A DNA stretch of 10,857 nt from NCBI GenBank assembly GCA_002497895.1, contig DAFD01000014.1, positions 481 through 11,337 of the forward strand. Direction: 5' to 3'. This DNA comes from Euryarchaeota archaeon UBA175 (lineage in GTDB: Archaea > Thermoplasmatota > Poseidoniia > Poseidoniales > Thalassarchaeaceae). A program made the translations under genes and the position numbers. Under the pieces are notes generated by a model that made no database searches, had not been told where the DNA came from, and was given only the letters and a program-made list of their open reading frames with translations. How positions within the stretch are numbered: position 1 is the stretch's first letter; each line of letters begins with the position of its first letter. Below, in pieces: positions 1 through 6,718 of the stretch.

Positions 1-14
1 AGTAGTGGCCCAAC

Positions 15-40
15 CGTCCGAATCTCTTGAGATTCGGACG
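15..40. repeat. Perfect 12-bp inverted repeat (hairpin)
   Basis: CGTCCGAATCTC (15-26) and GAGATTCGGACG (29-40) are exact reverse complements separated by only TT, so a transcript would fold into an 11-12 bp stem with a very small loop. No T-tract follows, so it is not a standard bacterial intrinsic terminator. It could end the transcript of a gene to the left of the window, or be a protein-binding dyad upstream of the 151-2286 gene. A shorter perfect palindrome, CCGAATTCGG, sits at 83-92 and shares the CCGAAT/TTCGG half-sites. Confidence 0.6.
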
Positions 41-134
41 AATTCCAGCCAGAATTGAACCTAATTCCATCGTAAACCACTACCGAATTCGGCAGGGTTG
101 CATTCTTCATACATCGATGTCCTCGGTAAGGTAA

Positions 135-144
135 GGGAGAAGGG
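135..144 (+). promoter_or_regulatory. Ribosome binding site for the PAP2-propeller gene
   Basis: The purine-rich run GGGAGAAGGG ends 6 nt before the ATG at 151. It resembles a Shine-Dalgarno site and supports that start. Confidence 0.5.
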
Positions 145-150
145 CACAGT

Positions 151-2286
151 ATGGCAAGTGGCTCAGGCATTTACATCTCTTGGCTGATGGGGGCGATTCT
201 CCTCTCGGTCGCACTCATGCCGCTGATGAAGCCACCATGGGCTAAGATTCGTCTCCAGGCCTTCGTGGATATGTTCAGACGTTATTGGGCCCACATGATT
301 GTGGTATTCTCAGTCTATCTCTGGAAGGATTTGCTCGATCAACTTGATCGAATTCTGATGGCAAACACTCAGCTCGACATGACTCCGTATGTCTATGCTA
401 TCGAAGGCGATATCGTGCTTTGGATTCAAGATGCTTTCCACAATGATTTACTTTCAGTCGGCTTAACTCACTTCTATGTCATGGGATTCATGACGGCAAC
501 CTTCGCTTCCTTCGTCTACCCGATTTACTTTGACGACCGACACATGGCCGACAGAGTATCTCTCTCGATGTTCTGGGTCTATGTTTTGGCAATTCCTTTC
601 TATCTCTTCTTCAATGTCCGCGTGACTGGAGATCACATCCCAGCGATGGAGACGATTGCCTACGATTTGACGCCGGTAATTCACAATTGGTTCACGCGGA
701 TTGATCCGTTTACGAATGGCATGCCGAGTTTGCACATCGGTTTGCCATTCGCCGTTTGGTTGACTTACCTCCGATGGGATGAGGACGGGCGCTGGAGTCG
801 CTTCCGATTCGCGCTCGTCGCTTTCATCTTGCTAACAGGATTCGCGATTTTGTATCTCGGAATTCACTGGGTTGTGGATATCATCGGCGGAGTGATTGTC
901 GCGACACTAGCAGTTCGACTTTCAGATAAGACGCACGGGCCGTTCTGGCGCTTTGCCGACGAGCGCCTATTCACTCGCCGATTGGCTCGCTTACTCAACG
1001 ATCCAAAGGCTTGGTTGAGGCAGGTTGGAAGTTCTCTCAGGCAGATGGTCCAACCACTTCGCGAGCCTTCTAGCACTCAGACAGGTGCCGTAATAATCGC
1101 TATACTGATTAGTACCGGAACCGTCCTTCTGTGGGACGCGACTCATCAGGACTTTCCGGTTGAAGGAGTTGAATGGCCGACTGATGCTGTTGGTTCAGGT
1201 GATTGGCTGTTAAGCGTCGAAGAGAATCAAAACGGTACTGTCGATGTGACAGCGTGGAATTCTGAGGACAGGAATTCCCAGACAATATCGACTATTACCA
1301 TCGGCGAGGATGGTTGGTCGTCAATCCCGAAATTGTCTGCTTCTGAGAATGGAGTGGTGCTATTCGATTCTTACAAGATGCAATTCTGGTCCTATCCGAC
1401 CACAAGCTATGGATTCGATTCATTGTGGTCGACTGAGCAATTGAATACCGATTCGCCGGCAATTCTTGACATTATGATGGCTGTGGATGCTGAAGGCGAG
1501 GCGGTCATTGCAATCGTCTATGCTGATCAGATAGTTTACCGAGACATCTCAGGACACATCGCCGAGCACCCTGCACCCGCAGGGCCGTTCACAGCTGTGG
1601 CAGCATCTGGGAATCTAATCGCCTCGGCGATGACGGCAGAGAACGGACCGATTCTAGATATTGTATCGCTGTCGACTCAATTGAATCTCAATATCGAGAT
1701 TTCTGATACTGCTGACCAAGTAGTTGACGAGCATCTCGAGGAGGTCTTCGGTATCGCTGTCGATTATGCATCTTCGGAAGTTGTTGACATCGAGATGGAT
1801 GGTAATTACATCGTCGCCGTGGTCGATGTCGGACCGGTGAATCGCACCATGCTCATAGACACGATTAGCGGTTCGCAACTTCTTCTCTCTGATCCAGTTT
1901 GGCCCTCATCCTCTCCTAGTATCGCTCACGGTCGAGTTGCCTTCTTGCAGATTCCTCGTTTCGACCCGACAGTCGAACCAGAGGATTTGCTGATTGCGAG
2001 GGATGTATTCCTGCATGATATCGATGAAAACCTCACCGTGCAGTTGACTATCGATGATGATGTAGATCAATCCAATCCTCAGGTTCTACAATCGAACGTG
2101 GCTTGGATTGAGGGGCATAATGACGAGGGCTTCGAAATTAGAATGCACGCCCTTGAGGAGACTTTCGAACCCTATTCCTCGGTTGTCCTGCAATCGTCAA
2201 TAGTTCTACTGATTCCGTTGATAATCCTCTACGCCTTTCAGAGTACTAACAACTCTCGAGCCCGAGTTCGGCGCGACTTTGAGTGA
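151..2286 (+). CDS. PAP2/Aur1-like membrane phosphotransferase with C-terminal extracytoplasmic beta-propeller-like domain
   Basis: This is a 711-aa integral membrane protein. The N-terminal part (about residues 1-260) has several hydrophobic helices (roughly 8-26, 47-58, 104-126, 139-155, 195-207, 219-237, 239-255). It carries the PAP2-superfamily active-site signatures in the form used by inositol-phosphotransferase/Aur1-like members: PSLH at 192-195 and H239-x3-D243 within LGIHWVVDIIGG. A clear N-terminal K-x6-RP motif is not visible. A cytoplasmic basic linker (about 260-310) and a further helix (311-328) lead to a domain of about 340 residues predicted to lie outside the cell. That domain contains TolB/propeller-like strands, best seen around 617-668 (repeated 'D-x-x-x-N/S-L-x-x-Q-L-T ... 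NPQV ... VAWIEG' pattern), and ends in a last helix (678-696) and an Arg-rich tail. The family acts on phosphorylated lipids or polyprenyl/inositol phosphates; the substrate here is unknown. The fold and family are fairly sure, and the propeller assignment is inference. Confidence 0.75.
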   Translation: MASGSGIYISWLMGAILLSVALMPLMKPPWAKIRLQAFVDMFRRYWAHMIVVFSVYLWKDLLDQLDRILMANTQLDMTPYVYAIEGDIVLWIQDAFHNDLLSVGLTHFYVMGFMTATFASFVYPIYFDDRHMADRVSLSMFWVYVLAIPFYLFFNVRVTGDHIPAMETIAYDLTPVIHNWFTRIDPFTNGMPSLHIGLPFAVWLTYLRWDEDGRWSRFRFALVAFILLTGFAILYLGIHWVVDIIGGVIVATLAVRLSDKTHGPFWRFADERLFTRRLARLLNDPKAWLRQVGSSLRQMVQPLREPSSTQTGAVIIAILISTGTVLLWDATHQDFPVEGVEWPTDAVGSGDWLLSVEENQNGTVDVTAWNSEDRNSQTISTITIGEDGWSSIPKLSASENGVVLFDSYKMQFWSYPTTSYGFDSLWSTEQLNTDSPAILDIMMAVDAEGEAVIAIVYADQIVYRDISGHIAEHPAPAGPFTAVAASGNLIASAMTAENGPILDIVSLSTQLNLNIEISDTADQVVDEHLEEVFGIAVDYASSEVVDIEMDGNYIVAVVDVGPVNRTMLIDTISGSQLLLSDPVWPSSSPSIAHGRVAFLQIPRFDPTVEPEDLLIARDVFLHDIDENLTVQLTIDDDVDQSNPQVLQSNVAWIEGHNDEGFEIRMHALEETFEPYSSVVLQSSIVLLIPLIILYAFQSTNNSRARVRRDFE

Positions 2287-2306
2287 AAGATATCTCCGTC
2301 GACGAC

Positions 2307-3392
2307 TCATTCAGCGAGCCTGAACATCTCATTGAGACTGTGCTGCGCCCGGGCGATGATTTCCTCATCGAGTTCGATTATCTGCGCCGGATGTGGATCG
2401 CGCAGGGCTTGCAGAATGTCTTCGAGCTGAGTCATTTTCATGTATCGGCACATTACGCAGGTTCCAATCAGATTGATTTCGTTATCCGACTCGGCACGGA
2501 CTCGATCAGCAGTCCCACATTCGGTGATTAGCATGATGTCTGGCTTACCTTCTGCCCCCAACCTCAGAGCCTCTTCCATCAGTTTCTCGCTACTCCCAAC
2601 AACATCACTCTCCGCAATGACATCGGAATCGCATTCGGGATGGCTAAGCACCTTGAGTTCGATACCGTGCTCGGCTGTTCGTGAGCGCCATGAGCGAATT
2701 TTTTCGCCGGTGAAAGTTGCGTGAACATAGCATTCACCATCGTAATTGATGACTTCTTTTCGACCGGCTAGATGTTCAGTCAGATGCTTCCCCATCAGTC
2801 GGTCGGGAACGAAAATCAACTGATCACCCGGCAACTTCTCACAAATTCGAAGATAATTGCTGCTTGTGACACACACATCCACCTCGGCCTTGACCTCGGC
2901 ACTGGTGTTGATGTAACAGGCGACCGGGACTCCCGGATAACGTGCCTTGAGGTCGCGCACATCCGCGGCGGTTATGCTGTCAGATAGGGAACATCCCGCT
3001 TCAGGAGATGGATGGAGCACAGTCTTGTGCGGGCTGACAATCTTGGCTGTCTCAGCCATGAATCGAACACTGGAGAAAAGTATCGTCTGTTGTGGAGCAT
3101 CACGTGCAGCCTTGGAGAGTGAGTAACTGTCTGAGACCGAGTCGGCGACTCCGTAAACGATGTCGGGAGTTTGGTATGAATGAGCAATCAAAAAAACATC
3201 ATTCGCATGCTTTAGTTCGTTGATTTCGAGAGTTAGCGGCGCGATTGTCTTGCAGGTCTCGAGATCCCAGAGCTGACCCTGATTGATGACTTGCTGAAGT
3301 CGCTTCGCCTCAGTTTCTATTTCTTCAGCAGAGTATGACTTCGGCGTCAGTGATCCGCGAGGTAGCGGGGCAGCAGGCATCTGCATCGTCAT
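2307..3392 (-). CDS. nadA: Quinolinate synthase A
   Basis: NadA condenses iminoaspartate with dihydroxyacetone phosphate to make quinolinate in de novo NAD synthesis, using a [4Fe-4S] cluster. Numbering from the upstream TTG at 3419, the protein shows AHSYQTPDIVYGVADSVSDS (79-98), GCSLSD with C143, the INTSAEVKAE stretch followed by TSSN (170-188), GECYVH with C230, and CVMCRYMK with C321/C324. C143, C230 and C324 sit where the three cluster ligands of NadA are expected. The product is about 361 aa from ATG 3392, normal for the family. The frame is also open from a TTG at 3419 (370 aa), but an in-frame TGA lies just beyond it. The stretch before residue 30 is poorly conserved, so the exact start is uncertain. 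It converges on the PAP2-propeller gene with a 20-nt gap and diverges from bud32. No nadB, nadC or aspartate dehydrogenase gene is in the window. Confidence 0.93.
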   Translation of the reverse strand: MTMQMPAAPLPRGSLTPKSYSAEEIETEAKRLQQVINQGQLWDLETCKTIAPLTLEINELKHANDVFLIAHSYQTPDIVYGVADSVSDSYSLSKAARDAPQQTILFSSVRFMAETAKIVSPHKTVLHPSPEAGCSLSDSITAADVRDLKARYPGVPVACYINTSAEVKAEVDVCVTSSNYLRICEKLPGDQLIFVPDRLMGKHLTEHLAGRKEVINYDGECYVHATFTGEKIRSWRSRTAEHGIELKVLSHPECDSDVIAESDVVGSSEKLMEEALRLGAEGKPDIMLITECGTADRVRAESDNEINLIGTCVMCRYMKMTQLEDILQALRDPHPAQIIELDEEIIARAQHSLNEMFRLAE

Positions 3393-3456
3393 CTGTGCTC
3401 GCTGCTGCCTCCGGTGCAACCGCTTTCAAGGCATCTCATCTCGGCGGAGCATGGCC

Positions 3457-3465
3457 GGGGAGGGG
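3457..3465 (+). promoter_or_regulatory. Shine-Dalgarno site that decides the bud32 start
   Basis: GGGGAGGGG lies 6 nt before the ATG at 3472. An upstream in-frame ATG at 3451 would place this site inside the coding region, and the seven extra residues it adds (MAGEGIA) are unlike other Bud32 proteins. Confidence 0.6.
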
Positions 3466-3471
3466 ATTGCG

Positions 3472-4125
3472 ATGTGGATCGAGGAATCGGTTCTCCATAT
3501 CGGTGCTGAGGCTACGGCCACGGCTGGATCTTGGATGGGTATCCGGGCCGTGTTGAAGAAGCGTGAGCCACGAGCCTATCGGCATCCTTCATTGGATCGT
3601 AAACTGACCCGTCAGAGACTATCAGCAGAGGCTCGTATTCTCGCGCGCTTGCAGAAGATTGGATTCCCCTCTCCTGCCCTATTGGATGTCGATGCTGAGG
3701 GTGGCTGGATACTACTCTCACGAATCGAAGGGCGTCCTCTCTACGAGGCGCTACAAGATGGCAGCGTCGGTCTGGATACAGTCCACGCCTTCGGAGCCAT
3801 AATTCGTCGCCTGCATGAATCGGATATCGCGCATGGCGACTTGACAACACACAATGTGATGATCGACGAGGCTGGGGATCTGAATCTCATCGATTTCGGA
3901 CTCGCACGATTCGCCCCCGAAATCGAACATCTAGGCCTTGACTTACAAGTCCTAAACGAATGTCTAACCGCCAGCCACCACACCTACGAGGGAGCGGTTG
4001 AGACTATGATCGAAGGCTATCTAGCAGCGGATTCTGGCGAATCCACAGGACTCACGAAGAATCCAGCATCGGCCGTTGTCGAACGCTTCAACGCGATTCG
4101 CGGCCGCGTTCGCTACCACGCCTGA
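3472..4125 (+). CDS. bud32: Bud32 (PRPK-family) atypical kinase/ATPase of the KEOPS complex
   Basis: Bud32 is the small kinase-like ATPase of KEOPS, which with Kae1, Cgi121 and Pcc1 makes the t6A modification at position 37 of ANN-decoding tRNAs in the cytoplasm. At 217 aa (from ATG 3472) it has the compact family size. Visible motifs are GAEA (11-14), the lysine in AVLKKREPRAYRHPSLD (K29, ATP-binding), the EAR glutamate E53, the hallmark HGDLTTHN (121-128, D123 catalytic), IDFGLARF (140-147, D141 metal-binding) and a basic C-terminal end (IRGRVRYHA). In many euryarchaea Bud32 is fused to Kae1. Here it stands alone, with divergent nadA upstream and the XTP pyrophosphatase 66 nt downstream, so kae1 must lie elsewhere. 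The start was chosen from the ribosome binding site; the alternative ATG at 3451 adds seven residues. Confidence 0.93.
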   Translation: MWIEESVLHIGAEATATAGSWMGIRAVLKKREPRAYRHPSLDRKLTRQRLSAEARILARLQKIGFPSPALLDVDAEGGWILLSRIEGRPLYEALQDGSVGLDTVHAFGAIIRRLHESDIAHGDLTTHNVMIDEAGDLNLIDFGLARFAPEIEHLGLDLQVLNECLTASHHTYEGAVETMIEGYLAADSGESTGLTKNPASAVVERFNAIRGRVRYHA

Positions 4126-4180
4126 GTATAGACGATTGACAACTCTCAACCTTACCGCCTTGAATCACTGACACACTTCC

Positions 4181-4189
4181 GAGATGATC
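4181..4189 (+). promoter_or_regulatory. Shine-Dalgarno site of the XTP pyrophosphatase gene
   Basis: GAGATGATC differs by one base from GAGGTGATC, the extended complement of a 16S rRNA 3' end. Its GAGA core is 7 nt from the ATG at 4192. The match suggests leadered, SD-driven translation for at least part of this genome. Confidence 0.5.
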
Positions 4190-4191
4190 TG

Positions 4192-4785
4192 ATGAGAATC
4201 CTCTTCGCAACGGGAAATGAGAACAAAATCATCGAGGCTCGAGAGGTCCTCGAACCGCTCAACCACAGTGTTGAAGGGCTCGTAATAGACGGGCAGCGAC
4301 CCGATTTTGACGAACCTAAACACCTCGGGCTCACTGCTGTCGCCCAAGCAAAAATTGAGCAAGCGCTAGCCCTCATCCAAGGCACAAGCCACGAGGGTAG
4401 TGCCATCCTCGTCGAGGATTCAGGAATCTTCCTTGACGCCTTCCCCGAATGGCCAGGCGCGGAATCCTCCGACGTCGAGCAAAAATTAGGCCTCAAAGGA
4501 ATCATCGAGAAGGTCAATGAGGCCGGCGACCGAGGAGCTGAATACCGCGCGGTCGCGATTTTGTCAGATGGTACCAATCACTGGCAGTCGGACGGTGTCT
4601 GCCGCGGAACAATATCCACTGAACTCCGCGGCACCCACGGCTTCGGATATGATCCAATTTTCATTCCTGAGGCGGGAGATGGACGCACTTTCGGAGAACT
4701 CGAATCCCATTACAAGAACGAGGTTTCCCATCGGAAACAAGCGATGGAAGCACTCGCAAGACTTCTCAATCCCCCGTCAAAGTGA
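4192..4785 (+). CDS. rdgB: XTP/dITP diphosphatase (Ham1/RdgB family)
   Basis: This enzyme hydrolyses non-canonical purine nucleoside triphosphates (XTP, ITP, dITP) to the monophosphate and pyrophosphate, keeping deaminated bases out of DNA and RNA. The 197-aa length is typical. Family motifs in order are FATGNENKIIEA (5-16), VEDSGIFLDAF (74-84, with acidic residues E75/D76), the WPGAESS substrate loop (87-93), GFGYDPIFIP (150-159), TFGEL (166-170) and the terminal SHRKQAMEAL (179-188). The family's usual PG-x-Y-S sequence is PGAES here, a mild departure. It follows bud32 on the same strand after 66 nt, and a purine-nucleotide housekeeping enzyme next to bud32 fits a small housekeeping operon. 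Symbol rdgB is used by homology; archaeal members are often named only as XTPase. Confidence 0.92.
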   Translation: MRILFATGNENKIIEAREVLEPLNHSVEGLVIDGQRPDFDEPKHLGLTAVAQAKIEQALALIQGTSHEGSAILVEDSGIFLDAFPEWPGAESSDVEQKLGLKGIIEKVNEAGDRGAEYRAVAILSDGTNHWQSDGVCRGTISTELRGTHGFGYDPIFIPEAGDGRTFGELESHYKNEVSHRKQAMEALARLLNPPSK

Positions 4786-4810
4786 ATAGAGACCAGCCAA
4801 TGTGGCAACC

Positions 4811-4816
4811 GAGGAG
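4811..4816 (+). promoter_or_regulatory. Shine-Dalgarno site supporting a GTG start
   Basis: GAGGAG lies 5 nt before the GTG at 4822. It favours that GTG over an internal ATG near 4900, which would remove the first membrane helix. Confidence 0.55.
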
Positions 4817-4821
4817 TCGCC

Positions 4822-5775
4822 GTGGTTTCGTACACCAGATTGTTTCTACTGACGCTTCTTGCCGTCGGAACACCGCTGTTTCTGATCTTTCAGGGAACTA
4901 TGAGTTTCGGCTTACAGATAGCCTCTGCAACGGTGCTTCTTGCCTTCCTTGCCATCTACGTATTCTCAGGACGAAAACCTCTCCCGAAGCCTCCGAAAAT
5001 GCCTTCTGTGACGATTGAGGATGACGACGAGCCGGAAGAACTCGATCTTCCTGCCCCGGTCGTCGAGATGGATAGCGTCAGCGACAAGCGCGAAGAGAAG
5101 ATTCGTCGCAGTCGCGGGCGCGTTGCAGCGCCAGCCGCTCCTGCAATGCCAATGCCACCTCCTGGCGTGCCTCTCCCCCCTCCCGGTGCTCCAATGCCTG
5201 CAATGCCGCCTATGCCTGCTGCGCCAGCGATGCCTCCACCAATGCCCGCTCCCGGCGCACCTCCTGCGGTGGCTGGTGATGGGGAGAACGTTGCACGGCG
5301 CCTCGTCGTTGCGCGTGATGCACAGTCAGAGATGGAGTCCGAGATTGAGACCTATGTCGAGGAGAGGAGAGTGAAAAGGGCAGAGATTCGAGGACGAATC
5401 GAGCGTCGCCGCCGAATGGCTCTGGCAGAACGGCGAGCGGCAAAGGTACGAATGTGGACTGAATTGGAAGACGGTGAAGATCTGGGTGCTTTGTTGAATC
5501 GAGCGGACCATGGATTGACTGTCATTGATGAACCGGAAAATCCTGATGATTCTGCTCCGCTCGGCGTCTCTTACGTTAGAATCGACGAATCTAGGATAAT
5601 CAAATTGAGGATTCCACTAAGCGTGCCCGAGAAGCAGGATGAAACTCCAACCAATCCACTTCCACAGATGCCAGAAGTGGGCGAGATGCCTCCAATGCCT
5701 CCTCCTTCAGGAGACTTACCACCTCCTCCTGGGATGCCGGGGATGCCTCCACCACCTCCGCCTCCTTCGCTGTGA
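4822..5775 (+). CDS. Two-TM membrane protein with Pro/Met-rich segments, function unknown
   Basis: I do not recognise this 317-aa protein as any named family. It starts with GTG and has two hydrophobic helices (about 7-24 and 28-48) that would leave the rest on the cytoplasmic side if the short N-terminus is also inside. Then follow an acidic stretch (65-84), a basic RRSRGR patch (95-100) and a Pro/Ala/Met-rich block (101-150) built from imprecise units such as MPPPGVPLPPPGAP. Next is a highly charged, probably helical or coiled-coil segment (155-215, many Arg/Glu), a short possibly folded part (216-266), and a second Pro/Met/Gly-rich tail (279-316) ending in a run of prolines. The layout suggests a membrane-tethered scaffold or adaptor whose flexible arms bind other proteins; that is inference. 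It lies 36 nt after the XTP pyrophosphatase gene and 18 nt before an enoyl-CoA hydratase, so co-transcription is possible. Confidence 0.75.
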   Translation: MVSYTRLFLLTLLAVGTPLFLIFQGTMSFGLQIASATVLLAFLAIYVFSGRKPLPKPPKMPSVTIEDDDEPEELDLPAPVVEMDSVSDKREEKIRRSRGRVAAPAAPAMPMPPPGVPLPPPGAPMPAMPPMPAAPAMPPPMPAPGAPPAVAGDGENVARRLVVARDAQSEMESEIETYVEERRVKRAEIRGRIERRRRMALAERRAAKVRMWTELEDGEDLGALLNRADHGLTVIDEPENPDDSAPLGVSYVRIDESRIIKLRIPLSVPEKQDETPTNPLPQMPEVGEMPPMPPPSGDLPPPPGMPGMPPPPPPPSL

Positions 5776-5781
5776 TATATT
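5774..5781 (+). promoter_or_regulatory. Possible archaeal TATA box
   Basis: GATATATT overlaps the stop codon of the Pro-rich gene and is the only AT-rich patch near the enoyl-CoA hydratase start. It lies about 31 nt before the second ATG (5809) and about 16 nt before the first (5794). If it works as a TATA box, a near-leaderless transcript starting close to 5809 would fit better. No BRE could be confirmed. Confidence 0.25.
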
Positions 5782-5793
5782 GAAGCGCGGGGT

Positions 5794-6645
5794 ATGACTG
5801 GCCCCTCCATGAGCGAGGAAGTACTGCTGGTCGAGAATGTGCCAGTCGAGGGCTCAAGTCCAGCAGGTGGAGTGATTTCGGTCTGGACATTGAACAGACC
5901 GGAGAAACTCAATGCTCTGAATTCTGCATCGCACGATGCATTGAGGCAGGCTTGTGCTAATGCCGAGGCCGACGACGCTGTACGCGTCGTCGTCATCAAA
6001 GGCGCGGCGCCTCCGCCCGCGCCTGAAGGAAAGCGACAGAAACCGGCGGCATTCGCCGCCGGAGCAGACATCTCTGAATTTGTGGGAAAAGACTCGGACG
6101 ATGTCCGACCATTCTTCGAGAATAACGCTTGGGAGAAGGTCTGGAATCTATCGAAGCCAACAATCGCCATGGTCGATGGCTTCGCTTTGGGTGGTGGCAC
6201 AGAGCTGGCACTCTCTTGTGATCTACGAATCGCCAGCACCCGCGCAAAGTTTGGTACACCTGAGATTAATCTAGGACTGATTCCCGGAGGCGGAGGGACT
6301 CAGAGACTCGCTGGTATGCTAGGTTACGGCAAGGCGATGGAGATGGTGATGACCGGCGATATGGTCGGAGCGGATGAGGCACTGCGGCTCGGTTTGGCCA
6401 ATGACGTGGTCGAGCCGGAAGAAATCGAGGCGCGAACGATGAAAATGGCTGAGAATATTGCCAAGAAGTCTCCATACACAATCAAGGTCGCCAAGCGGGC
6501 GGTTCGCGCTGCCCTCGATTTGCCACTCACTGAGGGAATTCTAGCTGAGCGTTCTGAATTCGTTGCCCTATTCGATACCGAGGACAAAGAGATCGGAGTC
6601 CAGGCCTTCCTCAATCGTGAAGACGCCGAATGGGTAGGCAACTAA
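5794..6645 (+). CDS. Enoyl-CoA hydratase (crotonase family)
   Basis: It adds water to trans-2-enoyl-CoA to give 3-hydroxyacyl-CoA, the second step of beta-oxidation. The protein is 283 aa, slightly longer than the usual 255-265. Visible crotonase features are WTLNRPEKLNALN (31-43), AAGADISEF (88-96, oxyanion-hole region), FALGGGTELALSCD (130-143) and FGTPEINLGLIPGGGGTQRL (153-172). E137 and E157 occupy the positions of the two catalytic glutamates of rat crotonase (E144/E164), so true hydratase activity is expected. An insertion of about 13 residues (roughly 71-84, Pro- and Lys/Arg-rich) interrupts the usual short 'TGAGRAF' link before AGADI. M6 (5809) is an alternative start, and the first few residues are not conserved. 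It may be co-transcribed with the gene before it. Confidence 0.9.
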   Translation: MTGPSMSEEVLLVENVPVEGSSPAGGVISVWTLNRPEKLNALNSASHDALRQACANAEADDAVRVVVIKGAAPPPAPEGKRQKPAAFAAGADISEFVGKDSDDVRPFFENNAWEKVWNLSKPTIAMVDGFALGGGTELALSCDLRIASTRAKFGTPEINLGLIPGGGGTQRLAGMLGYGKAMEMVMTGDMVGADEALRLGLANDVVEPEEIEARTMKMAENIAKKSPYTIKVAKRAVRAALDLPLTEGILAERSEFVALFDTEDKEIGVQAFLNREDAEWVGN

Positions 6646-6660
6646 CCGTGCAAAATTCAT

Positions 6661-6679
6661 ATTCAATATAACATTGAAT
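6661..6679. terminator. AT-rich hairpin between convergent genes
   Basis: ATTCAAT (6661-6667) and ATTGAAT (6673-6679) form a perfect 7-bp inverted repeat with a 5-nt loop (ATAAC). It lies in the 73-nt gap between the convergent hydratase and hypothetical genes. The surrounding gap is AT-rich, with T-runs after the hairpin on both strands, which suits archaeal T-rich termination. The hairpin may end transcripts from either side. Confidence 0.35.
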
Positions 6680-6718
6680 TTGTAAATAGGAATAGAGTCA
6701 TTTTGGTGAATATTGATT

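Noticed and set aside
1..58. Short open frame from the left edge (frame 2) ending at 58 as the tail of an upstream gene
   Set aside because: Only about 18 codons are open, they cross the hairpin, and they show no family signature, so a coding call cannot be supported.
2440..2724. Plus-strand open frame inside the nadA region
   Set aside because: It overlaps conserved nadA codons on the other strand and shows no membrane, motif or start-site support.
4152..4577. A 141-codon minus-strand frame opposite the XTP pyrophosphatase gene
   Set aside because: It is fully antisense to a gene with clear Ham1/RdgB motifs, and its Ser/Arg-rich composition is what a shadow frame gives.
5101..5300. Apparent repeat array (CCTCC/ATGCC units) that might look like a tandem repeat or CRISPR
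   Set aside because: The repeats are short, irregular codon patterns of the Pro/Met-rich protein segment; there are no uniform repeats or spacers.
5571..6239. A 222-codon open frame on the minus strand across the Pro-rich gene's end and the hydratase start
   Set aside because: It lies antisense to two well-supported genes, its translation is Ser/Gly-rich mirror sequence of the Pro-rich codons, and it has no recognisable domain.
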